Source of the DNA: Kocuria rosea | GTDB taxonomy: Bacteria > Actinomycetota > Actinomycetes > Actinomycetales > Micrococcaceae | Length of the DNA: 64,000 nucleotides | Direction: 5' to 3' | Assembly (NCBI RefSeq): GCF_023715525.1 | Contig: NZ_JAMBOG010000003.1 | Location: 124,001 to 188,000, forward strand | Part shown: positions 23,719 through 33,275 of the stretch, in pieces | How the letters are laid out: every line of letters begins with the position of its first letter | How positions within the stretch are numbered: the first letter of the stretch is position 1 | Position numbers and translations under genes: made by a program | The notes under the pieces: generated by a model | Databases searched by the model: none | Told to the model about the DNA's origin: nothing | The model's input: the letters and a program-made list of their open reading frames with translations, nothing else

Positions 23719-25143
23719 TCAAGGGCGTTGCGCCGGGCGGCGGACCACCACCGCGGACAGTGCTCCGCCCGCCACCAGCAGGGCGGCGCAGGCCCCCATC
23801 ACCGTGGCGTAGCCGTCGCGCACGCGCTCGGGGTCGGTCAGCCCTGTGCCGCCCAGCCCGCCGACGAGCGGGACGGCCGCGACGGCGAGCAGGCTCCCCG
23901 TCCTCGCCACGGCGTTGTTGGCCCCGCTGGCCAGGCCCGCCTGCTCCACGGGCACCGCCGAGAGGGCGGCCGCGGTCAGGGGCGTCACGAGCAGGGTCAG
24001 GCCGGCGCCGAACACGGCGGCGGGCAGCAGGACGTCCAGGAGGTAGTCGGAGCCGGGACCTGCCCGGCTCAGGAGGGCCACCCCGAGCCCCGCCACCAGG
24101 GGCCCGGCCGTCATCGGCAGGCGGGGGCCCACCCGGCTCGTCAGCACCCCTACGGACGGGGAGAACACCAGCATCAGCACGGTGACCGGCAGCAGCGAGA
24201 GGGCCGCGGCCAGCGGGGAGAACCCCGCCCCGACCTGCAGGCCCACCACGACGACGAAGAACACCGCCCCCAGCGCGGCGTAGAGCACCAGGGTCACGGC
24301 GTTCACGGCGAGGAAGGGCCCCGCCACGAGCACGGCGGGCGGCACCAGCGGCGAGACCGCGCGGCGTTCCCGCACCGGGAAGGCCGCCAGCAGGAGCGCC
24401 CCCGCGGCGAGCGCGGCGCCCGCGGCGGGCCAGCCCACCCCGCCGCCCCAGGCCGTCAGCCCGTAGCTGAGCGCGCCCAGTCCTCCCACCAGCAGCGCGG
24501 CACCGGGCACGTCCAGCTGGGGGCAGGCCGCCGGGTTGCTCGACTCCGGCACGTGCCGGCGGGTGATCACCACGACCGCCACGGCGACCGGGACGTTGAC
24601 GAGGAACACCCACCGCCAGGACGCGGCCTGGACCAGCCACCCGCCCGCGAACGGCCCGATCGCCGACGCCACCCCGGTGAGCCCCGACCAGGCGCCGATC
24701 GCCCGGGCCCGGTCCTGCGGGCCGAAGGACGTCTGCAGGATCGCGAGGCTCGTGGCGGTCAGGAGGGCCGCGCCGACGCCCTGCACCGCCCGCGCCAGGA
24801 CGAGCACGGCCGCCCCGCCGGCCAGGCCGCACGCCGCGGAGGCCGCGGCGAAGACCACCACCCCCAGGAGGAAGATCCGCCTGCGCCCGTACCGGTCCCC
24901 GAGGGACCCGCCGAGCAGCACGAGGGCGGCCAGGGCCAGGGTGTACGCGTTCACGACCCACGTCAGCGCAACCGACCCCGCCGCGAGGTCCGCGCCCACG
25001 GCGGGCAGGGCGACGCTGACGACGGTCCCGTCGATGAACGTCAGCGCCGAGCCGAGGACCGTGGCGGCGAGCACCCACCACGCCCGCCGCTGCCCCCAGG
25101 CCAGCGGCTCCGGTGGCGGTCCGGCCGTCCGGGGGAAGGTCAC
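23719..25143 (-). CDS. MFS drug-efflux transporter (EmrB/QacA, DHA2 type)
   Basis: A 474-residue transporter with about 14 membrane helices. It has TFIDGTVVSVALPAVGADL (DHA2 motif D1), the loop motif GSLGDRYGRRRIFLLG and ARAVQGVGAALL. Members export hydrophobic drugs or other small molecules by proton antiport; the substrate is unknown. The GTG at 25143 follows a GGGAG ribosome site. It lies 34 bases downstream of the second LtrA gene on the same strand and may share its transcript. No TetR or MarR repressor is adjacent. Confidence 0.88.
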   Translation of the reverse strand: MTFPRTAGPPPEPLAWGQRRAWWVLAATVLGSALTFIDGTVVSVALPAVGADLAAGSVALTWVVNAYTLALAALVLLGGSLGDRYGRRRIFLLGVVVFAAASAACGLAGGAAVLVLARAVQGVGAALLTATSLAILQTSFGPQDRARAIGAWSGLTGVASAIGPFAGGWLVQAASWRWVFLVNVPVAVAVVVITRRHVPESSNPAACPQLDVPGAALLVGGLGALSYGLTAWGGGVGWPAAGAALAAGALLLAAFPVRERRAVSPLVPPAVLVAGPFLAVNAVTLVLYAALGAVFFVVVVGLQVGAGFSPLAAALSLLPVTVLMLVFSPSVGVLTSRVGPRLPMTAGPLVAGLGVALLSRAGPGSDYLLDVLLPAAVFGAGLTLLVTPLTAAALSAVPVEQAGLASGANNAVARTGSLLAVAAVPLVGGLGGTGLTDPERVRDGYATVMGACAALLVAGGALSAVVVRRPAQRP

Positions 25144-25177
25144 GGCGGTGCTCCCGGCGCGGGCGAGCGGGCCGGGG

Positions 25178-26368
25178 TCATCGCCGGGCGGCCATCGGCC
25201 GGGAGTCCCGGCGGACCCCCGCGGCGCCGACCGTGAGCAGCAGCGCGGCCAGGCCGATGGCGGCCGCCGGGCGGTCCGCGCCGAAGCCGCCGAGCCCCAG
25301 CAGGCCGAGCAGCACCGCGAGCGCCGCCAGCAGCGCGAAGGAGCCGCGGGCCGAGGCGTGCAGCGCCGCGATCGCACCGCAGAAGAGGGCGGTGCCCAGC
25401 AGCAGCGCGCGCACCGCGGCCGCGCCGTCCGCGCCGTGGCCGCCCACGGTGGCCACCGCCTGCTCCACGCCCGCGGCGGCAACCACGATCCCGGCGACCA
25501 GGGGGAAGTGCAGATAGGTGTAGGCGCCGACGGCCACGCGGACCCGGGCGACGCCCTTCACCCCCGCCAGGCAGCGCTCAAGCTCGTCCGCGTCGAGGCG
25601 GAAGTACGTCCACCACATGGCCGTGGACAGCAGGACGCCGAGGACCGCGGTGCCCAGCAGCCGGACGTCGGTCACCGACGCCGAGACGGCACCGACCCCG
25701 ATGGAGAACACCGACTCCCCGAGGGCGAGGATGACCACGAGGGCGAAGCGCTCCGCGAAGTGCCCGCTGCTGCGCAGCCGCCACCCCTGCAGCCGCCGGG
25801 CGAGCCACCACGTCAGGAGACCGTCCAGCGCCACCGCCCCGGTCCACCACCAGACGCGCTCCCCGGCCGGGACGGCCGCCCCCACCGCGAGGAGGACGAC
25901 GCTGGCCGCGGCGCCGACGGAGGTGTCCAGCACCTGCCGGCGCAGCGCGGCGTCCCGGTCCAGGAGGGCCGCCAGGACGTACAGGGCGGCGTGGACCGCG
26001 CGCACGACGGCGTAGGCCGCCACGAGCACGGCCGCGGCACCGCCGCCGGGGTCGGCCCAGACCTCCCGGAGGCTCAGGCCGATCACGAACACGGCCGTCA
26101 TCGCGACGACCATGCCGACCAGCATGACCCCGGCGTCGGCACGCAGGTGGTTGCCGAGCCAGGCGTAGCCGACCCACGTCAGCCACAGCAGGCCCAGGAC
26201 CACGAGGCCCTGGACGGCCCCGAGCACGGTGTGCTCGTGGGCGATCCACGTGGTCACCTGGGTGAACGCGAAGACGTAGACCAGGTCGAAGAACAGCTCC
26301 CACGTCGTGACCCGGTGCGCGGCGGAGTTCGCCCCGGGGCGCCACCAGCCGCGGGCATGGCTCGGCAT
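25178..26368 (-). CDS. Low temperature requirement protein A (LtrA) family, copy 2
   Basis: A 396-residue LtrA-family membrane protein with the same opening as copy 1 (HRVTTWELFFDLVYVFAFTQVT), YAWLGNHLRADAGV, SSGHFAERFALVVILALGESVFSIG and AYTYLHFPLV. About ten to eleven helices are visible. The two copies share motifs but diverge in between, so this is not a recent duplication. It begins 61 bases downstream of the zinc finger gene on the same strand and is followed by the MFS gene, so the three may form an operon. Function is unknown. Confidence 0.88.
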   Translation of the reverse strand: MPSHARGWWRPGANSAAHRVTTWELFFDLVYVFAFTQVTTWIAHEHTVLGAVQGLVVLGLLWLTWVGYAWLGNHLRADAGVMLVGMVVAMTAVFVIGLSLREVWADPGGGAAAVLVAAYAVVRAVHAALYVLAALLDRDAALRRQVLDTSVGAAASVVLLAVGAAVPAGERVWWWTGAVALDGLLTWWLARRLQGWRLRSSGHFAERFALVVILALGESVFSIGVGAVSASVTDVRLLGTAVLGVLLSTAMWWTYFRLDADELERCLAGVKGVARVRVAVGAYTYLHFPLVAGIVVAAAGVEQAVATVGGHGADGAAAVRALLLGTALFCGAIAALHASARGSFALLAALAVLLGLLGLGGFGADRPAAAIGLAALLLTVGAAGVRRDSRPMAARR

Positions 26369-26429
26369 CAGAGGCTCGCGACGCGCAGGGCGGCGCCCGG
26401 CGCGGCTGGTTCATGACGCGTCCGTGACG

Positions 26430-26777
26430 TCATCGGTGGATGAGCTGCTGCCAGTCCGGGGGAACGGCTCCCCGGGGTCCGGGGACGGGCTGGTCCTCCG
26501 GGCGGTGCTGCGGCGGGGCGAGCTCGGGGCCCTCCACCATCCGCCGGGTGCGGAAGTCCCAGTACCAGGACTCGCCCGGCTCGAAGCTGCGCGCGTAGCG
26601 GTGGCCGGTCTGCCGGTGGTGGGCCGTGGCGTGCTGCGCGGGCGAGGTGTCGCAGCAGCCGATGTGCCCGCACCGGGCGCAGCGGCGCAGGTGCACCCAC
26701 CACCCCCCGCCGGCCAGGCACTCCGCGCACCCGGTGCCGCTCGGGGGAACCCCCACGTCGATTCCGTCCATGTCCAT
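26430..26777 (-). CDS. UBP-type zinc finger protein
   Basis: A 115-residue protein that is almost entirely a ZnF-UBP domain. CAECLAGGGWWVHLRRCARCGHIGCC supplies the Cys ligands, and HATAHHRQTGHRYARSFEPG supplies the His ligands, followed by the conserved W-Y-W-D. In eukaryotes this domain binds the C-terminal tail of ubiquitin; short bacterial versions are common in actinobacteria and have no known ligand. The ATG at 26777 is chosen over the second ATG six bases later because GGTGAG lies at the right distance. A proline-rich C-terminal tail ends the protein. Confidence 0.85.
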   Translation of the reverse strand: MDMDGIDVGVPPSGTGCAECLAGGGWWVHLRRCARCGHIGCCDTSPAQHATAHHRQTGHRYARSFEPGESWYWDFRTRRMVEGPELAPPQHRPEDQPVPGPRGAVPPDWQQLIHR

Positions 26778-26940
26778 GCTGCTCACCTCGCACAGGTCCG
26801 TTCGCCGCGCCGCGGCGCCGGCAGGGGGCCCGCGCCGGGCCCGCGATCGCTGCCGCCACCACTGTCGCACTTCGGCGGCTCCTGGCCCACCCCTGGACGC
26901 GGCGCCGGGGCCTCCGCACACTGAAGGGCAGGAGGCACCG

Positions 26941-27867
26941 ATGACCCGCTCCGCTCTGCCCGCGATCCCGTACGGGTCCTGGCGCGACACCCTGGACACC
27001 GTCCACCGGTTCGCCCAGGTGGTCGGCAAGGTCCGGCTGGCGGCCGCCCCGCGCCGCAACCACTGGTGGAACGTCCCGTTCCACCTCACCGGCCGGGGCA
27101 TCACCACGCGGCCCATGGGGCGCGACCCGATCTTCGCGGTCGACTTCGACTTCCTCGACCACCGTCTCGACGTCAGCACCGTCACCGGCCTCCGGCACTC
27201 CTTCGCCCTGCCCGGCCTGTCCGTCGCCGACTTCCACGCCCGGCTGACGGACGGCCTGGAGGCGGTCGGCGTGGCCGTGGACGTCGCCCGGCCGCACCCC
27301 TTCGGCCTGCCCGACGCCGCGCGGCCGTTCGCCGCCGACACCGAGCACCGCGCCTACGACCCCGCCGCGGTCACCCGCTACTGGCGGGTGCTCAGCGAGG
27401 TGAACCTGCTGCTCGAGGAGTTCGCCGCCGGCTGGTCCGGCAAGACCAGCCCGGTCCACCACTTCTGGCACACCTTCGACATCGCCGTCACCCGCTTCGC
27501 CGACACCCCCGTCGACCACCCGCCGAGCACGGACCCGGTCACCCGCGAGGCCTACTCCCGCGCGGTCGTCAGTTCCGGGTTCTGGTTCGGGGACGACGCG
27601 TTCCCCGAACCGGCCTTCTACTCCTACACGTTCCCCGAGCCCGACGAGCTGGCCGACGAGCCCCTCCGGCCGGACGGGGCCGCGTGGGTCGCGCGCGGCG
27701 CGAGCCACCTCGCCGTGCTGCGCTACGACGACGTCCGCGCGCGGGAGGACCCGCGCGCTGCGGTCCTCGACTTCTACGAGAGCGCCTTCCGGGCCGGGGC
27801 CCGCCGCGCCGGGTGGGACCTCGACCGGCACGCCTCCCCCGGCGGGGTCACCGACCCGCGGGGCTGA
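26941..27867 (+). CDS. DUF5996 family protein
   Basis: A 308-residue soluble protein of the DUF5996 family, widespread in actinobacteria and of unknown function. Recognisable blocks are RFAQVVGKVRLAAAPRRNHWWNVPFHLTGRG, GKTSPVHHFWHTFDIAVTRF and EAYSRAVVSSGFWFGDDAFPEPAFYSYT. The many conserved His, Trp and Asp residues hint at a metal- or ligand-binding pocket, but this is inference. The ATG at 26941 has an AGGAGG site at ideal spacing. It is monocistronic and ends in a very strong hairpin. Confidence 0.85.
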   Translation: MTRSALPAIPYGSWRDTLDTVHRFAQVVGKVRLAAAPRRNHWWNVPFHLTGRGITTRPMGRDPIFAVDFDFLDHRLDVSTVTGLRHSFALPGLSVADFHARLTDGLEAVGVAVDVARPHPFGLPDAARPFAADTEHRAYDPAAVTRYWRVLSEVNLLLEEFAAGWSGKTSPVHHFWHTFDIAVTRFADTPVDHPPSTDPVTREAYSRAVVSSGFWFGDDAFPEPAFYSYTFPEPDELADEPLRPDGAAWVARGASHLAVLRYDDVRAREDPRAAVLDFYESAFRAGARRAGWDLDRHASPGGVTDPRG

Positions 27868-27901
27868 GCGGGGCCCGCTGCTCCCCACGCGCCGGGGGCC
27901 C

Positions 27902-27945
27902 TCCGTGCGAGCCCCCGCCCCGGGAGGGGCGGGGGCTCGCACGGA
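27902..27945. terminator. Perfect 20-bp hairpin, bidirectional terminator
   Basis: Bases 27902-27921 pair perfectly with 27926-27945 around a GGGA tetraloop. It lies between the stops of the convergent DUF5996 and monooxygenase genes, and ends 12 bases from the latter's stop. Confidence 0.85.
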
Positions 27946-27957
27946 CGGACGCGGGCG

Positions 27958-28278
27958 TCAGTCGATGACCAGCTCGCCCATCCGGTTCCAGTCCTGGGCC
28001 GTGATCTGCTCGCTGATGATCTGCGGCGTCTCCACGAGAGCGGGCCGCATGCTCTCCAGCCCCTTCGCGAAGTGCTCGCTGTTGACGTGCGCCGCCGCGG
28101 CGTCGTCCCGGAACGCCTCCACGAGCACGTACTCGTTCGGGTCCTCGACGCTGCGCGACCAGTCGAACCAGAGGTTGCCCGGCTCGTTGCGGGTGGCCTC
28201 CGTGAAGTCCCGGGTGAGCTCCGTCCACCGGTCGGCGTACTCCGGCTTCACCTTGTACTTGACGACGATGAAGATCAT
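27958..28278 (-). CDS. Antibiotic biosynthesis monooxygenase (ABM) domain protein
   Basis: A 106-residue ferredoxin-like alpha/beta-barrel protein of the ABM/YgiN type. It begins MIFIVVKYKVKPEYADRW and has the central block NEPGNLWFDWSRSVEDPNEYVLVEAFRD and AHVNSEHFAKG. Such small dimers act as cofactor-free quinol or aromatic monooxygenases or as dehalogenation helpers. It lies 127 bases downstream of the LigM-type demethylase gene on the same strand. A role in handling catechol-like products of O-demethylation is possible but unproven, since a hairpin at 28334-28351 may separate the transcripts. Confidence 0.85.
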   Translation of the reverse strand: MIFIVVKYKVKPEYADRWTELTRDFTEATRNEPGNLWFDWSRSVEDPNEYVLVEAFRDDAAAAHVNSEHFAKGLESMRPALVETPQIISEQITAQDWNRMGELVID

Positions 28279-28333
28279 GCCTGCTCCCTTCTCCGCGGCA
28301 TCCCTGCCATGTTCGTGCGGCACTTCCGTGACG

Positions 28334-28351
28334 GGCCCGCCGGTGCGGGCC
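28334..28351 (-). terminator. Hairpin after the demethylase gene
   Basis: GGCCCGC (28334-28340) pairs with GCGGGCC (28345-28351) around CGGT. It sits in the 127-base gap after the demethylase stop, and may end the demethylase transcript or act as a weak attenuator before the ABM gene. Confidence 0.4.
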
Positions 28352-28405
28352 ACCGCGGACAGTCTGATGGTTCGGGGCGGAGGACGGCCACGCCGGGCGG
28401 TCCGG

Positions 28406-29866
<1,461 letters not shown>

Positions 29867-30742
29867 CTAGAAGACGATCGTCTGCCGGTGGTGGCGGATC
29901 ACCCGGTCCTGGCAGTGCCACAGCACCGCGCGGGCGAGCACCTGGCGCTCGACGTCCGCGCCCCGCCGGGCGAGCTCCTCGGCGGTGTCCCGGTGGGAGA
30001 CCCGCACGACGTCCTGCTCGATGATCGGGCCCTCGTCGAGGTCCTCGGTGACGTAGTGGGCCGTGGCCCCGATGAGCTTCACGCCCCGCTCCTTGGCCTT
30101 GCGGTACGGCGCGGCGCCGATGAAGGCGGGCAGGAAGGAGTGGTGGATGTTGATCACCGGGGCCCCGACCGCCTCGAGGAACGGCGAGGAGAGGATCTGC
30201 ATGTACCGGGCGAGGACCACGAGGTCGACGTTGCCCTGGAGCAGGCGCAGGTGCTCCGCCTCCGCGGCGGCCTTGTCCTGGGTGGGCACGTAGAAGAACG
30301 GGATCCCGAAGCCGCGGACGTCCCCGGCCACGTCCGGGTGGTTGGACACGACCATGGAGACGGTCATGGGGATCTCGCCGCGGCGCTGCCGCCAGACGAG
30401 GTCGAGCAGGCAGTGGTCGTCCTTGGAGGCGAAGATCGCCACGCGCTTCGGCACGGACAGGTCGGTGAGCCGCCACCGGAGGTCGAAGCCGTTCCCGAGG
30501 GCGGTGCGCAGGTCCTCCGCCACCGCCGGGTAGCACGCCCTGTAGTTGGCGAGGTGGAAGACCGTGCGCTGGAAGAAGGCGCTGCCCGCGGGCTCCTCCG
30601 AGTGCTGGTCGAGGGCCACGATGTTGGCCCCGTGACCGGCGAGGACGGAGGTGACGGCGGCGACGATGCCCGGCTGGTCCCGCCCCTGCACGACCAGGCT
30701 CGCGTGGTCCGGGCGGAGGAGGGACCGGTGCACGGGGATCAC
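29867..30742 (-). CDS. purU: Formyltetrahydrofolate deformylase PurU
   Basis: A 291-residue enzyme that hydrolyses 10-formyl-tetrahydrofolate to formate and tetrahydrofolate. The N-terminal ACT domain (HASLVVQGRDQPGIVAAVTSVLAGHGANI) is followed by a formyltransferase-like catalytic domain with GIPFFYVPTQDKAAAEAEHL, VVLARYMQILS, INIHHSFLPAFIGAAPY (catalytic His) and TEDLDEGPIIEQD (catalytic Asp). The GTG overlaps the MetF stop (GTGA), so the pair is coupled. In this cluster it probably regenerates free tetrahydrofolate during O-demethylation, releasing the methyl carbon as formate. Confidence 0.93.
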   Translation of the reverse strand: MIPVHRSLLRPDHASLVVQGRDQPGIVAAVTSVLAGHGANIVALDQHSEEPAGSAFFQRTVFHLANYRACYPAVAEDLRTALGNGFDLRWRLTDLSVPKRVAIFASKDDHCLLDLVWRQRRGEIPMTVSMVVSNHPDVAGDVRGFGIPFFYVPTQDKAAAEAEHLRLLQGNVDLVVLARYMQILSSPFLEAVGAPVINIHHSFLPAFIGAAPYRKAKERGVKLIGATAHYVTEDLDEGPIIEQDVVRVSHRDTAEELARRGADVERQVLARAVLWHCQDRVIRHHRQTIVF

Positions 30743-31617
30743 CGCGTCCCCTGGCCGGTGGGAGCGAAGCCACGGACCCACTCGGCCGTGGCCCGCAGAC
30801 CGCCGAAGGTGTAGAAGTGCAGCTGGACCTGGCCGTGCACGGACGGGTCGTGCCCGGCCGCGAGGTCGTGGAGGAACCGGTCGGGGCCCGCGGTGCCGAG
30901 CAGGTTGGTCAGGGAGAACCCGTACTTCTGGACGATCCCTGCCGAGGTGGACACCCCGAAGCGCCGGGCGTAGCCGAGCAGTCGCTTGATGCCGGCCGGG
31001 CCGGGGACCCCGATGCGCACCGGGGCGTCGACCCCGCGGCGGCGGACCTCGGCCAGCCACTCCAGGACGGGGTCGGTGTCGAAGCCGAACTGGGTGATGA
31101 CGGTCGGCTCCAGGCCCTGCGCGCGGATCGCGGCGACCTTCCCGGTCAGGGCTGACCACAGGGCGTCGTCGTCGATGCCGGGGTGGCCCTCGGGGTAGCC
31201 GCTGACGCTGACTCCGCGCACCCCGTGCTGCTGGAGCAGGCCGGTGCGGACCACGGACAGGGAGTCCTCGTAGGGGCCCTCGGGGGTCTCGGGGTCCCCG
31301 CCCACCACGAACACGTGCTCGGCGGCGCCCACCTCCGCGAGCGCGGCGAGGAACTCCTCGAGCTCCCGCTGGGAGCGCAGCCGTCGGGCGGAGAGGTGCG
31401 GCACGGGGACGAACCCGTGGGCGCGCACGGCCCGCGCGGCGGCCACACGCATCGCCAGGTCCTCGTTGGCGAGGAAGGTGACGTTGATCCGGGTCCCGGG
31501 CGGGATCACGGGAGCCGCCTCCTCGAGGGCGGGGACGTCCTTGCCCGTCATCTCGAGGGAGTAGTCGGACAGCAGCCGCAGGAGGGCGGGACCGTCGGCG
31601 GGCGTGTCGATCGGCAT
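30739..31617 (-). CDS. metF: Methylenetetrahydrofolate reductase (MetF-like)
   Basis: A 292-residue TIM-barrel flavoenzyme linking 5-methyl- and 5,10-methylene-tetrahydrofolate. Its blocks are LEMTGKDVPALEEAA, INVTFLANEDLAMRVAAARAVRAHGFVPVPHLSARRL, VFVVGGDPETPEGPYEDSL, SGYPEGHPGID and TQFGFDTDPVLEWL; GIPGPAGIKRLL-like (here GVPGPAGIKRLL) follows. This variant differs from the E. coli MetF N-terminus, as do LigM-associated MetF proteins. In the O-demethylation context it would run in the oxidising direction on methyl-tetrahydrofolate. It is first gene of the metF-purU-ligM unit, with ATG after GGAAAGGACC. Confidence 0.88.
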   Translation of the reverse strand: MPIDTPADGPALLRLLSDYSLEMTGKDVPALEEAAPVIPPGTRINVTFLANEDLAMRVAAARAVRAHGFVPVPHLSARRLRSQRELEEFLAALAEVGAAEHVFVVGGDPETPEGPYEDSLSVVRTGLLQQHGVRGVSVSGYPEGHPGIDDDALWSALTGKVAAIRAQGLEPTVITQFGFDTDPVLEWLAEVRRRGVDAPVRIGVPGPAGIKRLLGYARRFGVSTSAGIVQKYGFSLTNLLGTAGPDRFLHDLAAGHDPSVHGQVQLHFYTFGGLRATAEWVRGFAPTGQGTR

Positions 31618-32033
31618 TGATCAGGTCCTTTCCGACGCACGGGCCCGGGCAGGGATCCGTGTGCGTGGTGGAGAGCGTCCTCGCCGCCAGTGTCTCAGGT
31701 CACAATATCTATGTACAGAGTGCTTCGGGAGGCCACCTCTTCCCCGGCGGCCCCCGGTGGGCCCCGGTCGCACACGGCCGCACCTGGACCGGACCACCCC
31801 GGCCGAGCAGTTCCCCCGCAGCCGCCGCGGCGGCACGCCGCGCCGGCTGCGGCGCCGAGGTCGACACGCCCGGCCTGGAGGTCGTGGCCGGGACGAGCAC
31901 GCCGCCGGCCGGATCGTGCGGCCCGAGAGCGCCTGACGGGAGCCCGCGCGGCCGCCGACGTACTCTGGAGCCTGCCCGGGGAGCCGACGTCGTGCCCGCC
32001 CGGACCGCGAGCGAGCCAGGAGGAGACCGTCCA
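31618..32033. other. 416-base intergenic region between metF and MFS gene
   Basis: Contains the metF ribosome site (31621-31632) and a conspicuous AT-rich stretch, CAATATCTATGTACAGAG, at 31703-31720. That stretch is likely to hold promoter or operator sequence for the leftward O-demethylation operon. The remaining ~290 bases before 32021 are GC-rich with no Shine-Dalgarno or coding signal I trust. Confidence 0.5.
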
Positions 32034-33251
32034 GTGCAGACCCCGCACGCCGACCAGCACGCCGTCCCCCCGTCCCGCCGGGCGCTGGTCCACCTGGGGG
32101 TGTGCGTGGTCCTGGTCGGGCTGAACCTGCGCACGGTCTTCTCGAGCTTCTCCGCGATCCTGCCGGAGATCACCGCCGCCGCCGGCCTGCCGTCCTGGGC
32201 GGTCACCGCCCTGACCACGGCCCCGGTGACGCTGCTCGGGGTCTTCGCCCCCCTCGCCCCGCGGCTGGCCCGCCGGTTCGGGGCGGAGCACGTGCTGCTG
32301 GGCGCCATGGCGCTGCTCGCCCTGGGGCTGGCCCTCCGCGGGCTGCCCCTGCCGGGGGCGGGTGCCGTGCCGCTGCTGCTGGCCGGGACGGTCGCGTGCG
32401 GGGCCGCGATCGCCCTGGGCAACGTGCTGCTGCCCTCGCTCGTCAAGCGCGACTTCGCCCACCGCCTCGGGCTGATGAGCGGGCTCTACACCACCGCCAT
32501 CTGCGCCTCCGCGGCCCTCGGGGCGGGCCTGACCTACCCGGCGCTCCAGGCGACCGGGTCCTGGCGGGCGTCGCTGGGGCTGTGGGCGGTGCCGGCCGTG
32601 GCCGTCGTGGCCCTGCTGGTCCCGGTGGCGGCCCGCCACCGGGCGGCAGCACCAGGGGCACCGGCCGGCGGAGGGCCGGGCCCGTGGCGCTCCCCGGTGG
32701 CCTGGCAGGTCACCGGGTTCATGGTCTTCCAGGCCATGATGTCCTTCAGCGTCTTCGCCTGGCTCGCCCCCATCCTGCGGGACCGCGGGATCGACGGGGC
32801 CACTGCGGGGCTGATCGTGGCGGTGTCCATCGTGCTGCAGATGACGGGCTCCCTGTTCGCCCCCGCGCTGGCCGTGCGGCTGCGCGACCAGCGGGTGCTC
32901 AACGCCGCGCTCGCCCTGATGGCCGGCGGCGGCTTCGTGCTGTCGATCTTCGGGCCCCTCCCGCTGATTTGGGTGTGGACCGGTCTGCTGGGGCTGGGCC
33001 AGGGCGCCCTGACGGCCGTGGCCCTGACGATGATCGCCCTGCGCACCCGCAGCCCCGCCATGGCCGTGCGGCTGTCGGGGATGATGCAGGGCGTCGGCTA
33101 CGGCCTGGGCTCCTCCGGCACCTTCCTGGTGGGGCAGCTGCTGGACGCCACCGGCGGCTTCGCGGCCGCGGGGGCCCTGTTCGCGGTGGTCGGCACGCTG
33201 GCCGCCGTCTTCGGCTGGCAGGCCGGACGGGCCCGTCTCATCCGGGAGTAG
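32034..33251 (+). CDS. MFS transporter, CynX/NimT type
   Basis: A 405-residue 12-helix MFS protein of the cyanate/nitroimidazole transporter group. Its first helix has the family signature VVLVGLNLRTVFSSFSAILPEI. LGAGLTYPAL, FMVFQAMMSFSVFAWLAPILRD and MMQGVGYGLGSSGTFLVG follow. The GTG at 32034 has AGGAGA at ideal spacing; the in-frame extension upstream is low-complexity and not believable. It is divergent from the O-demethylation operon, so it could import its aromatic substrate, but substrates of this family vary widely. Confidence 0.82.
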   Translation: MQTPHADQHAVPPSRRALVHLGVCVVLVGLNLRTVFSSFSAILPEITAAAGLPSWAVTALTTAPVTLLGVFAPLAPRLARRFGAEHVLLGAMALLALGLALRGLPLPGAGAVPLLLAGTVACGAAIALGNVLLPSLVKRDFAHRLGLMSGLYTTAICASAALGAGLTYPALQATGSWRASLGLWAVPAVAVVALLVPVAARHRAAAPGAPAGGGPGPWRSPVAWQVTGFMVFQAMMSFSVFAWLAPILRDRGIDGATAGLIVAVSIVLQMTGSLFAPALAVRLRDQRVLNAALALMAGGGFVLSIFGPLPLIWVWTGLLGLGQGALTAVALTMIALRTRSPAMAVRLSGMMQGVGYGLGSSGTFLVGQLLDATGGFAAAGALFAVVGTLAAVFGWQAGRARLIRE

Positions 33252-33253
33252 CC

Positions 33254-33273
33254 CCGCCGGACCCGCCCGGCGG
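33254..33273. terminator. Hairpin between convergent MFS and LacI genes
   Basis: CCGCCGG (33254-33260) pairs with CCGGCGG (33267-33273) around ACCCGC. It fills the 24-base gap between the two stop codons, so it can terminate both transcripts. Confidence 0.55.
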
Positions 33274-33275
33274 CC

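Noticed and set aside
31617-32033. 139-residue N-terminal extension of the CynX-type transporter
   Set aside because: The segment is low-complexity and lacks a ribosome site, while the GTG at 32034 has AGGAGA and starts right before the first membrane helix.
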